DNA of 14,925 nucleotides from Candidatus Krumholzibacteriia bacterium (GCA_014859985.1 JACZKN010000113.1:1-14925); one strand, 5' to 3'. Positions 1 to 6,663 are shown, numbered from the stretch's first letter. Program-made: numbers and translations. The notes: generated by a model not told the origin, from the letters alone.

Positions 1-447
1 GCCGGCGGTGGCGACGGTGAACCCGTCGTCCCGGTGCCGCAGGGCGGTCGCGCCGCAGCGGGTGCGCACCTGGACGCCCGCGGCCGCGGCCGCGTCCGTC
101 AGGGCGCCCACGATGGTGGCCGAATCGTCCGTGACCGGGAACATGCGCCCGTCGTCCTCGGTCTTCAGGCTGACGCCCTCGGCGGCGAACCAGGCCTCGG
201 TCTCGGCGGGGCCGAAGTGGTGGAACGGGCCCCGCAGCTCGCGGCCGCCGCGGGGGTAGTGGGCGACCAGCCGGGCCGGGTCGAAGCAGGCGTGGGTCAC
301 GTTGCAGCGGCCGCCGCCGGAGACCCGCACCTTGCGCAGCACCTCGGCCCCCTGCTCCAGCAGGACGACGGGCGTGGCCGGATCCTCGCGGCGGGCGGTG
401 ACGGCGGCGAAGAAGCCGGCGGGGCCGCCCCCGATGACGACGAGCAT
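1..447 (-). CDS. HI0933/BaiN-family NAD(P)/FAD-dependent oxidoreductase, 3' end beyond the window
   Basis: The N-terminal 149 residues of a flavoprotein; the frame is still open at base 1. It starts MLVVIGGGPAG, a dinucleotide-binding GxGxxG-type loop at residues 6-11 for the FAD ADP moiety. Residues 43-52 read SGGGRCNVTH, the hallmark of the HI0933/YhiN/BaiN family (usually about 400 residues). A later stretch, GAD-like and ending in TEDDGRMFPVTD (encoded about 130-165), is also typical of the family. Members are soluble flavin reductases; most have no defined substrate, so none is assigned. The ATG at 445-447 is chosen because the FAD loop follows at once. It is divergent from the peroxiredoxin gene across a 94-bp gap. 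Family call is strong, function unknown. Confidence 0.88.
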   Translation of the reverse strand, partial: MLVVIGGGPAGFFAAVTARREDPATPVVLLEQGAEVLRKVRVSGGGRCNVTHACFDPARLVAHYPRGGRELRGPFHHFGPAETEAWFAAEGVSLKTEDDGRMFPVTDDSATIVGALTDAAAAAGVQVRTRCGATALRHRDDGFTVATAG

Positions 448-462
448 GGCGCTCCGGGCGCG

Positions 463-491
463 TTGTCCGCGCGGTCGAACGGCGTTATCGT
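463..491 (+). promoter_or_regulatory. Predicted sigma70-type promoter of the selenoperoxiredoxin operon
   Basis: TTGTCC (463-468), a 17-bp spacer, then TATCGT (486-491). Transcription would start near 498, leaving a leader of about 44 nt before the ATG at 542. The 12 nt GCGTTATCGTGG at 482-493 recur exactly at the pcm promoter on the other strand (10599-10610). This is pattern reading only, helped by the same 17-bp layout before several other genes in the window. Confidence 0.45.
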
Positions 492-541
492 GGGGGCGAT
501 CATCGCAGAATCCCGTCCGTCGAGCCACAAGGAGACTCGCC

Positions 542-1006
542 ATGCCCGCAGCCGGCACCAAGGCGCCCGCCTTCGCCCTGCCCAACCAGGACGGCAAGAA
601 GATCAAGCTGTCGGACTTCAAGGGCAAGACCGTCGTGCTCTTCGCCTACCCGAAGGCCGCCACCAGCGGCTGAAGCGTCCAGGCCAAGGGGTTCCGGGAG
701 AACCTCGCCGCGATCACCAAGGCCGGGGGCATCGTCCTGGGCATGAGCCCCGACCCGGTGGCCAAGCTGAAGAAGTGGCACGACAAGGAGGCCTTCGGCT
801 ACGACCTGCTTGCGGACGAGGCCCACGAGGTGCTGCAGGCGTACGGTGCCTGGGGCGAGAAGTCCATGTACGGCAAGAAATTTTTCGGCGTCGTGCGCAG
901 CCACTGGGTGATCGGCCCGGACGGGCGGATCGTCGACGAACAGCTCAAGATCTCGCCCGCCGACAGCGTCGCCAAGGCGACCGTGTCCGTGCTCGGGAAG
1001 GAGTGA
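542..1006 (+). CDS. Selenocysteine-containing Bcp/PrxQ-type peroxiredoxin (TGA at 671-673 read as Sec44)
   Basis: A thiol-peroxidase-family protein of 154 residues including Sec, the usual length for Bcp (E. coli Bcp is 156). It should reduce H2O2 and organic hydroperoxides in the cytoplasm; there is no signal peptide. AAGGAG at 529-534 sits 7 nt before the ATG. Before the TGA the frame gives FALPNQDG (11-18), LSDFKGK and AYPKAATSG; after it SVQAKGFREN, a GMSPDP segment, YGAWGEKS (101-108) and VRSHWVIGPDG with the likely active-site Arg119. Against E. coli Bcp (YPKAMTPGCTVQACG) the TGA falls on the peroxidatic Cys: T41-x-x-Sec44. The resolving-Cys position (+5) is Lys49, and no Cys occurs anywhere. 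The reading frame is intact to a second TGA at 1004-1006, which acts as the stop. A SECIS-like hairpin follows the Sec codon. Alternative: a Cys-to-stop mutation or a sequencing error. A standard gene caller would miss it or split it at 671. Confidence 0.85.
682..709 (+). promoter_or_regulatory. Predicted bacterial SECIS element in the mRNA
   Basis: GGGGTTC (688-694) pairs with GAACCTC (700-706): seven pairs, one of them G-U, closing a 5-nt loop CGGGA (695-699). A lower GGC/GCC helix (682-684 with 707-709) adds three pairs across a CAA bulge. The loop begins 21 nt after the TGA, and the second loop base is G. Published bacterial SECIS models ask for a loop roughly 16-37 nt after the UGA with a G among its first two bases, so both conditions are met. 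SelB would bind here to deliver Sec-tRNA. Folding was done by eye, and GC-rich coding sequence often forms chance hairpins. Confidence 0.68.
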
Positions 1007-1008
1007 CC

Positions 1009-1539
1009 ATGAAAGCGCTCATGATCGCGTGCGCGTTGGCCGCGCTGCTGGCGGCCGACCAGGCGACGGCCGAACCGGCGGCGGCCGGCGACCCCCTGGA
1101 CGTCTTCAAGCCCTACTGCGGCAAGACCTGGCGGGGCGAGTTCACCGGCGGGGACGGCCAGGCCATGACCGACGTCTCGCGTTGGGAGCTGGTCCTGGGC
1201 GGCAAGGCCGTGCGCACCGTGCACTCCCTGAACGACGGCGTCTACGGGGGCGAATCGCTGACCTACTGGGATCCCGCGCGCCGGACGCTGGCCTTCGTCT
1301 ACGTCACCACCGCGGGCTTCCGCACCGAGGGCACCATGGCGGTCGACGCCGCCGGCTTCACGGCCCACGAGAAGGTGATCGGCGACCCCGACGGCGTCAC
1401 CGAGGTACGCTCGACCTGGCGCCTCGATGACGACGGCTCCTTCGCCTTGGCTTCGGAGTTCCTAAAGGACGGGCAGTGGGTGCCGGGGCACAGCATCCGC
1501 TACGTGGAGGCCCCGGAGGCCGAGGTCCGTTTCCGCTAG
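1009..1539 (+). CDS. Secreted lipocalin-like beta-barrel protein, DUF1579-like
   Basis: 176 residues. Residues 1-21 form a Sec signal peptide with likely cleavage after ATA21. The mature part is built of alternating beta-type segments: GKTWRGEF, SRWELVLGGKAVRTVHSLND, GGESLTYWDPARRTLAFVY, TTAGFRTEGTM, and a C-terminal VRSTWRLDDDGSFALASEF. This resembles the DUF1579/calycin type of small ligand-binding barrels, by my recall of the family and not by a search. AAGGAG at 998-1003 lies inside the end of the peroxiredoxin gene, and the ATG is only 2 nt after that gene's stop, so the two are almost surely co-transcribed and perhaps translationally coupled. Efficient expression would therefore depend on ribosomes passing the Sec codon upstream. 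The ligand and role are unknown; being exported, it is unlikely to be a direct partner of the cytoplasmic peroxidase. Confidence 0.85.
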   Translation: MKALMIACALAALLAADQATAEPAAAGDPLDVFKPYCGKTWRGEFTGGDGQAMTDVSRWELVLGGKAVRTVHSLNDGVYGGESLTYWDPARRTLAFVYVTTAGFRTEGTMAVDAAGFTAHEKVIGDPDGVTEVRSTWRLDDDGSFALASEFLKDGQWVPGHSIRYVEAPEAEVRFR

Positions 1540-1551
1540 CCGGCGCGCGGA

Positions 1552-1580
1552 TTGACCCAGGCGGGTCCGTCCAGTAAAAT
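1552..1580 (+). promoter_or_regulatory. Strong predicted sigma70-type promoter of the dockerin-repeat gene
   Basis: TTGACC (1552-1557), a 17-bp spacer, TAAAAT (1575-1580). This is the closest match to the E. coli consensus in the window, and the -10 lies in one of few AT-rich patches here. The start of transcription should fall near 1587, inside the dyad at 1584-1600, with a leader of about 47 nt. Confidence 0.65.
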
Positions 1581-1583
1581 GAC

Positions 1584-1600
1584 AGAGCTCATTCAGCTCT
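1584..1600. repeat. Perfect inverted repeat AGAGCT-N5-AGCTCT over the predicted start site
   Basis: AGAGCT (1584-1589), CATTC, AGCTCT (1595-1600). It begins 4 nt after the -10 hexamer, where a repressor operator or a 5'-leader hairpin would sit. Six-base arms are short, so chance is possible, but the placement is suggestive. Confidence 0.4.
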
Positions 1601-1633
1601 CTGCCGGTCCGTTCGCTCTTCTTGGGGGAAGCC

Positions 1634-2260
1634 ATGAAATCCTCGCTCCTGACCGCCCTGCTCAGCGTCGGGCTCGCCCTGCCCGCCGCTGGCGACGGTC
1701 TGCCCGATTTCGGACTCTCGACCGTGACCATGGCCACGCCGGGCCCCGTCATGATGCGGGTGCACCCGGACGGCAGTGGGCCGCCGTTTACCGAGGCCTT
1801 CCAGGGGTCGGGCAACCGGGTGGACGCGACTGTCACGCTCCTGCTCCTGGATGCCATGGCCATGCCGATCTGGAACTTCCCGGCCGAGGACATCTGGCTG
1901 CAGGCGCAAAACGGCGGCCTCGTGCCCTGCGGCGGTGGTGCCGGCCTGATCCCCGACCGCAACACCGACCAGGACGGCACGACGGTCTGGGTGGCGCCGC
2001 CGCGGGCCGGGGGCCACACGACAGGCCTGACCCTGGTCTACGTCAACGGCACACCGTTGATCTCGTCGGCGGGGCTCGATCTGCGTTTCACCAGCCCCGA
2101 TCTGGACGGCAGCGGCTCGGTGACCCTGACCGACGGCGGGCTGTTCACCCAGGACCTGTTCGGCACCTACGCCGAGCGGTCGGACCTGAACTGGGACGGG
2201 CACATCAACATCAGCGACGTCGGCGTGATGGCGGGCGCCATGGGCCAGGGCTGCCCGTAG
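1634..2260 (+). CDS. Secreted protein with C-terminal pair of dockerin-like calcium-binding repeats
   Basis: 208 residues. A signal peptide covers about residues 1-20 (MKSSLLTALL then a small-residue end PAAG). The middle is an Ig/beta-sandwich-like segment (about 28-150) containing VDATVTLLLLD, PAEDIWLQ and a TDQDGTTVW loop. The tail holds two EF-hand-type loops: DLDGSGSVTLTD (156-167) and DLNWDGHINISD (184-195), with acidic residues at positions 1, 3, 5 and 12 of the first and D/N/D...D in the second, as in type I dockerins. The ATG at 1634 is chosen because GGGGGAA precedes it by 3 nt and the signal peptide begins there; an alternative upstream start at 1622 would add MGEA. Proteins of this plan are common as surface or secreted proteins in Krumholzibacteria/Eisenbacteria-type genomes. 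No cohesin or glycosidase is nearby, so a cellulosome role is not supported. Confidence 0.85.
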   Translation: MKSSLLTALLSVGLALPAAGDGLPDFGLSTVTMATPGPVMMRVHPDGSGPPFTEAFQGSGNRVDATVTLLLLDAMAMPIWNFPAEDIWLQAQNGGLVPCGGGAGLIPDRNTDQDGTTVWVAPPRAGGHTTGLTLVYVNGTPLISSAGLDLRFTSPDLDGSGSVTLTDGGLFTQDLFGTYAERSDLNWDGHINISDVGVMAGAMGQGCP

Positions 2261-2270
2261 CCGGCGGCGG

Positions 2271-3281
2271 TCAGGCGCCCCCGACGCCCAGATCCCGCAT
2301 CGCCCCGAGCAGCGGCGCGTGCACCGCGCCGTTGGTGGCGACGATGCCCAGGTTCTGCCCCAGCTCGGAGCCCTGCCCGAAATCCAACTCGCGCCCCAGC
2401 ACGTCGGTCACCCGGCCGCCGGCCTCGGTGACCGCCAGCACGCCGGCGGCGTGGTCCCAGATCTTCTCGCGGTACCGGGCGTCGCGGGGCAGGCGCAGGT
2501 AGGCCTCGGCCTCGCCCCGGGCCACCACCGCGTACTTGGTCATGGAGTCCAGGCGCCGCGGCTCGGCGACGATGGCCAGGCGGGCGGCGATCAGGGCGGC
2601 CTTGTCGTGGGCGGAGTGGGCCGCTTCCACCGATTCGCAGAAGCGGATGCGCGCCGGGTCCGCCTGGGCGCTGACCCGCACCGCCGCGGCCGGGCCGGCC
2701 GTGGCCATGGGCACCTGCCAGGCGCCCCGGCCGCGCAGGGCCACCACCACGGTGCCGTCGCCCCGGTCGCCGTCCAGCGCGGGGCCCAGGTTGGGGCAGG
2801 CCAGGGCCGAGCAGGCCACCTGGCCGTCCAGGATCAACGCCAGGCCCACGGCGTACTGCTCGCCCCGCAGGAAGCCCTTGGTGCCGTCGATGGGGTCGAG
2901 GGTCCAGAAACGGGCCGAGTGCCGGTGGGCGTTGCCCCGGTCGATCCAGGCGCAGACCTGGTCCACGCCCGCGCCGGGCGCGCGCCCGCCCACCAGGGCC
3001 ACGACCTGGTCCAGCAGCGCGGCGTTGCGCGGCTCGCGCAGCTCGGCGCTGTCCTCCTCGGCGATCACGGGGTCGTGCGCGAAGGCGGCGCCCAGCGCGC
3101 GGCAGACCAGGGCCTGGCTCCCGTAGTCGGCCACCGTGACCGGACTTCTGTCCTTCTTGCGCATGGCGCCGGGGTCGATGGCCGCCTGCACCTCGCGGCA
3201 CAGCAGGCCCGCCTCACGGACCGCGGCCAGGGCGGTGTCCAGTTCGCGGGCCAGGGGATGGTCGTGCCAGGGTGTCGTCAT
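2271..3281 (-). CDS. 3'(2'),5'-bisphosphate nucleotidase, HAL2/SAL1-like inositol monophosphatase family
   Basis: 336 residues. It probably removes the 3'-phosphate from PAP (and PAPS), by-products of sulfate activation, in the cytoplasm with Mg2+. The metal-binding set is complete: EEDS (76-79), DPIDGTKGF (129-137) and WDHAAGVLAVTEAGG (275-289). The segment after the DPIDGT motif, LRGEQYAVGLALI, is characteristic of the HAL2/SAL1 branch and separates it from plain inositol monophosphatases and CysQ proper. The ATG at 3279-3281 is preferred over one 13 codons upstream because a GAGG lies 6 nt before it. It is last in a minus-strand cluster, 40 bp after the transporter. Its sulfur or PAP role is family knowledge; no sulfate genes are visible beside it. 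Confidence 0.87.
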   Translation of the reverse strand: MTTPWHDHPLARELDTALAAVREAGLLCREVQAAIDPGAMRKKDRSPVTVADYGSQALVCRALGAAFAHDPVIAEEDSAELREPRNAALLDQVVALVGGRAPGAGVDQVCAWIDRGNAHRHSARFWTLDPIDGTKGFLRGEQYAVGLALILDGQVACSALACPNLGPALDGDRGDGTVVVALRGRGAWQVPMATAGPAAAVRVSAQADPARIRFCESVEAAHSAHDKAALIAARLAIVAEPRRLDSMTKYAVVARGEAEAYLRLPRDARYREKIWDHAAGVLAVTEAGGRVTDVLGRELDFGQGSELGQNLGIVATNGAVHAPLLGAMRDLGVGGA

Positions 3282-3321
3282 GGTGCACCTCGTCGGTTGT
3301 CGCGGTCGGTCCGCGCCCAAT

Positions 3322-4734
3322 CTAAGGGCCGCCCGTGCCGGGGGCCACGGGACCGTCGGCCGCGGCCATGAGCTCGCGGTGCAGCCGCCGCGCCCGGCTG
3401 CCCACCACCGCCGTCTCCACGGTGTCGCCCGCCAGGATGAGCGCGGTGGCCAGCAGCGCCCCGTTGAGGGTGGGATTCCAGGCCACCAGCGCGAAGCCGG
3501 GCACCACCAGCACCAGGGCCTTGAGCAGGCTGGCCGCGGCGATGACCCCCGTGCGCCGGCGGTTCATCAGGAAGCCCTGGCTGATCGAGCGCAGGCCCAT
3601 GGTCAACGGATGGTACGGGATCAGCAGCAGCGCGGTGGTCACATAGGCGGCCTTGTCCGCCGGCAGGGAGAACACGTCCCGCAGCAGCACGTGCCGCAGG
3701 GGCGTCCACACCCAGGCCCCGACCAGGACCACGAACAGGGCGATCACCGCCGTCGCGAAGCGCAGCAGCTTGCGCAGGTCGTGGCGGTCCCGCAGCAGCA
3801 CCAGGGTGGTGTTCTGCAGGGCCCACAAGGGCGAGGCCATCAGGACCAGCAGGGGAAAGACGAAGCCCAGCCCGCCCTGGGCCAGGTCCGGGTCCGCCGT
3901 GCGGCCCATCACCGCGTTGAGCAGCGGGCGCATGGCCGACCAGGTGACGGTGCTGACCATCAGGGGGCCGATGAAGGCCAGGAACGGCCGCCAGCTTACC
4001 GGTTCGTCCCGCCCGGCGTCGATGCCCGCGGCGCCCCGCCGCGCCAGCCGCCAGGCGCGCCACCCCGAGTAGACGGTCTCCAGGAGCACCGCGGCGGTCA
4101 TGGCCGCGCCGCCGACGATCGCCGGCGGCCAGCCGCTGCGGCCGATCAGCCCGAACACGATGGCCCCGACCAGGATCAGCCGCAGCCCGGTGGCCTGGCT
4201 GATGATCCGGGTGTCGCGGTGGCGCAGCACCATGCCCCAGGCCAGGGCGCGCAGGGGCAGCAGCAGAGGGATCGGCGCCTGCACCAGCAGGATCCCCCGG
4301 GCCAGCTCCGCCACGGCGGGGGTCGAGCCGATGAGGCGGCCGAAGACGAGATCCCCCGCCGGCGTCAGGGCCAGCAGCAGGTCCAGGCCGCTGATCACCA
4401 GGCCCAGGCTCAGGCCCTTGGTGATCAGGTCGCGCCGGGCCCGCGGGCCGGTGCCCATGGCGGCGACGACCTGCTGGAACGGGAACAAGGGCGAGTTGAG
4501 GAACACCGCCAGGCCGAAGCCCACGCCGTAGGCCGCCAGCTGCACGATGGCGTCGTCGCTGCGTCCCAACCCTGCGTTGATGATGGGGTGGGCCACCGTC
4601 ATCATCTGGCTGGTCAGGACCAGGGGCCAGTAGAAGGCGAAGATCTGCCGGTGGCCCAGCGGCGGCTGCGCGGCGGCCGCGGCGGCCGTGGTGCCCGGGG
4701 TGCCCGTGGTGCCGTGACCGGCGCCTACTCCCAC
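3322..4734 (-). CDS. MATE-superfamily membrane transporter, ANKH-like, 12 predicted TM helices
   Basis: 470 residues from a GTG start at 4732-4734 that overlaps the end of guaA by 10 bp; no ATG lies upstream of the first membrane helix, so this start is the only reasonable one. Two bundles of six hydrophobic helices are visible, the second starting at WRPFLAFIGPLMVSTVTW. The halves are joined by a basic, flexible linker (RAWRLARRGAAGIDAGRDE). The pattern AFYWPLVLTS in the first helix, FxxPLM and a polar SAMRPLLNAVMG in helix 7 recall MATE antiporters and, in layout, the ANKH group. Substrate is unknown: drug, citrate, ATP/pyrophosphate-type or lipid-linked cargo are all possible. The first 27 residues are a low-complexity Gly/Thr/Ala stretch. 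Overlap with guaA implies translational coupling, but a functional link to GMP synthesis is only inference. Confidence 0.82.
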   Translation of the reverse strand: MGVGAGHGTTGTPGTTAAAAAAQPPLGHRQIFAFYWPLVLTSQMMTVAHPIINAGLGRSDDAIVQLAAYGVGFGLAVFLNSPLFPFQQVVAAMGTGPRARRDLITKGLSLGLVISGLDLLLALTPAGDLVFGRLIGSTPAVAELARGILLVQAPIPLLLPLRALAWGMVLRHRDTRIISQATGLRLILVGAIVFGLIGRSGWPPAIVGGAAMTAAVLLETVYSGWRAWRLARRGAAGIDAGRDEPVSWRPFLAFIGPLMVSTVTWSAMRPLLNAVMGRTADPDLAQGGLGFVFPLLVLMASPLWALQNTTLVLLRDRHDLRKLLRFATAVIALFVVLVGAWVWTPLRHVLLRDVFSLPADKAAYVTTALLLIPYHPLTMGLRSISQGFLMNRRRTGVIAAASLLKALVLVVPGFALVAWNPTLNGALLATALILAGDTVETAVVGSRARRLHRELMAAADGPVAPGTGGP

Positions 4735-6548
4735 TCGATGGTCCCCGGCGGCTTGCTGGTCAGGTCGTAGGTCAGGCCGCTGATGCCCGGCAGGGCCAGG
4801 ATGTCCCGGCGCAGGTCCGCCAGCAGGGCCGGCGGCAGCTCGGCCGCGGTCGCGGTCATGGCCCGCTCGCTGCGGATGGGGCGGACGATGCACAGCTCCC
4901 GGCCCTGCCCGTCGATCTCCAGGGGCACCAGCACCGTGGGGCACTGCCACACCTGGTCGTACAGGCCGTGGCGGCGCAGCGCCTCCATGACGATGTGGTC
5001 GCACTCCCGCAGCAGCTCCAGGCGGTCGCGGGTCATGCCCGCGGCCAGGGGCAGGAAGCTCCGGGGCATGGTGTCGGTCAGGTTCCACAGGGCGCGGTTC
5101 AGGCCGCCCACGGTCTTGAACACGCGGCCGGCCAGTTGCTTCAGCGTGGCCCAGTCCGCCTGGCCGTGGAAGAGCACCGGGTGCTCGTAGCTGCGCAGGT
5201 CGGCCTTCACGCCGACCGACCTGATGGGCAGGGGCGCCGCCCGCAGGCCCGCCTCGGCGGCGATCGCGTCCACCGCCGGGGCGATCCGTGCCAGCAGGTC
5301 CGCGTCCGGGACGTGCCCGTCCGCGCACAGCAGCCGCACGCCCAGGCCCGGGCCGGGGAAGGGGTGGCGCCAGATCATCTCGTGGGGGATGCCCAGCTTC
5401 GCGCCCAGCTCGCGCACCTCGACCTTGTAGAGATCGGCCAGGGGCTCGACCACCTTGCCGGCGGCGATCATCTCCTCGATGATGGGCACGCGGTTGTGGT
5501 GGGTCTTGATGGTGTCGGCGCGCTTCGTGCCGCCGGTCTCGATGGTGTCGGGGTAGATGGTGCCCTGGCCCAGCAGGTGGTCCTGCAGGCCCAGGCGCCG
5601 CGCCTCGCCCTCGAAGACGGCGATGAACGTGTCGCCGATGGCGCGGCGCTTCGCCTCGGGCTCGATCTTGTCCTCCAGCGCCGCCAGGAAGGCGTCGCTG
5701 GCGTCCACGAAGTGGAAGTCGTCGCCCAGGCCCAGGTCCGCGAACATGGCGCAGACGGCCCTGGACTCGTCCTTGCGCATCAGGCCGTTGTCCACGTGCA
5801 GCAGCTTCAGGCGGCCGGGCCCGAGGGCCTCGGCGAAGAGCTTCGCCGCCACGGTGGAGTCGACGCCGCCGGACGCCAGCAGGAACACCGACCGGTCGCC
5901 CACGCGGTCGCGGATGCGCTGCACCTCCTCGTCGACGAACTTCTCCATGGTCCAGGTGGGCCGGCAGCCGCAGATCTTCCGCGCGAAGTTGGCGATCATC
6001 GCGTCGCCGTGCAGGGTGTCGTCCACCTCGGGATGGAACTGGAAGCCGTAGCGGCGCAACCTGTCCGACCCGATGGCGGCGTAGCGGTGGGGTTCGGCGC
6101 CTTCGCCCAGCACGCTCCAGCCCAGCTCGGTGAAGTCCGGGCCCACGGCGGTGACCGAGTCGAAGTGGCTCATCCACACCTGCTCGACCTTGTCCAGGCC
6201 CGCGAACAGGGGGTGATCCTGCAGGATGTGCAGGTCGGCGTGGCCCCACTCCTGCTTCCCGTGCACCACCGTGCCGCCGTAGTGCTTGGCGATCTCCTGG
6301 TGGCCGAAGCAGAAGCCGAGGACGGGGACGTCCAGGTCGAGGATGCCCTTGTTCCAGTCCGCATCCTCGCCGAAGGAGGCCAGCGAAGGGCTGCCGCTGA
6401 GGATGACGCCCTTGAAGCCGGCGAAGGCCTCGTCCGGATCCTCGGGTTGGCGGATCTCGGCCAGGACGTGCGCCCGCCGCACCTTGGTGGCGATCAGGTG
6501 GGCGTACTGCCCGCCGAAGTCGACGACGGCGATCTTGTCGTGCTGCAT
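4725..6548 (-). CDS. guaA: GMP synthase (glutamine-hydrolysing), long form
   Basis: 607 residues. It converts XMP to GMP with ATP and glutamine-derived ammonia, the last step of guanine nucleotide synthesis. The class I amidotransferase domain (about 1-195) has the nucleophile in GFCFGHQ (Cys80) and FHPEV (His172, Glu174). The ATP pyrophosphatase domain shows the P-loop ASGGVDST (225-232), HVDNGLMRKDE (251-261) and the IETGGTKRADTIKTHHN segment. HPFPGPGLGVRLLC (395-408) opens the dimerisation domain, which ends in TYDLTSKPPGTIEWE. At 607 residues it is longer than the common bacterial form (about 510-525): the dimerisation domain carries the extra region seen in eukaryotic GMP synthetases, including SVGVKADLRSYEH. 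A predicted promoter lies 67 bp upstream, facing away from the TPR gene. The MATE gene overlaps its stop. Confidence 0.95.
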   Translation of the reverse strand: MQHDKIAVVDFGGQYAHLIATKVRRAHVLAEIRQPEDPDEAFAGFKGVILSGSPSLASFGEDADWNKGILDLDVPVLGFCFGHQEIAKHYGGTVVHGKQEWGHADLHILQDHPLFAGLDKVEQVWMSHFDSVTAVGPDFTELGWSVLGEGAEPHRYAAIGSDRLRRYGFQFHPEVDDTLHGDAMIANFARKICGCRPTWTMEKFVDEEVQRIRDRVGDRSVFLLASGGVDSTVAAKLFAEALGPGRLKLLHVDNGLMRKDESRAVCAMFADLGLGDDFHFVDASDAFLAALEDKIEPEAKRRAIGDTFIAVFEGEARRLGLQDHLLGQGTIYPDTIETGGTKRADTIKTHHNRVPIIEEMIAAGKVVEPLADLYKVEVRELGAKLGIPHEMIWRHPFPGPGLGVRLLCADGHVPDADLLARIAPAVDAIAAEAGLRAAPLPIRSVGVKADLRSYEHPVLFHGQADWATLKQLAGRVFKTVGGLNRALWNLTDTMPRSFLPLAAGMTRDRLELLRECDHIVMEALRRHGLYDQVWQCPTVLVPLEIDGQGRELCIVRPIRSERAMTATAAELPPALLADLRRDILALPGISGLTYDLTSKPPGTIEWE

Positions 6549-6614
6549 CGGTCCATCCCGCGGTTCGGGGCGGCGAGGGGGGGCCGGGCCCAGAGGCCGC
6601 CCGGGAAGGCCCCA

Positions 6615-6643
6615 TAGATAACAAAAGGCGGGGGGATTCTCAA
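6615..6643 (-). promoter_or_regulatory. Predicted sigma70-type promoter of guaA and the genes behind it
   Basis: Read on the minus strand: TTGAGA (6643-6638), a 17-bp spacer, TATCTA (6620-6615). Transcription would begin near 6608, giving a GC-rich leader of about 60 nt before the guaA ATG. The -35 is only 20 bp from the -35 of the divergent TPR-gene promoter, so the two polymerases would load back to back. Confidence 0.55.
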
Positions 6644-6663
6644 CCGGGTTCGGGGGCGGCGGC

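Noticed and set aside
542..1006. Peroxiredoxin as a pseudogene broken by a nonsense mutation
   Set aside because: The TGA is exactly at the catalytic Cys, the rest is intact, and a SECIS-like hairpin follows; random nonsense would rarely do all three. It stays the main alternative until selenium genes are found.
34..1008. A long open plus-strand frame running into the secreted-protein gene from base 34
   Set aside because: It is antisense to the flavoprotein and out of frame with the peroxiredoxin; only 1009-1539 has a ribosome site and signal peptide.
4668..4715. Repeated GGC/GCC and GTGCCC units as a structured repeat element
   Set aside because: They encode the low-complexity start of the transporter and look like ordinary GC-rich coding slippage.
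4735..6624. A long minus-strand open frame continuous with the transporter, giving a protein of about 1100 residues
   Set aside because: This part overlaps guaA in another frame and reads as Arg/Pro/Gly-rich filler, typical of GC-rich shadow frames.
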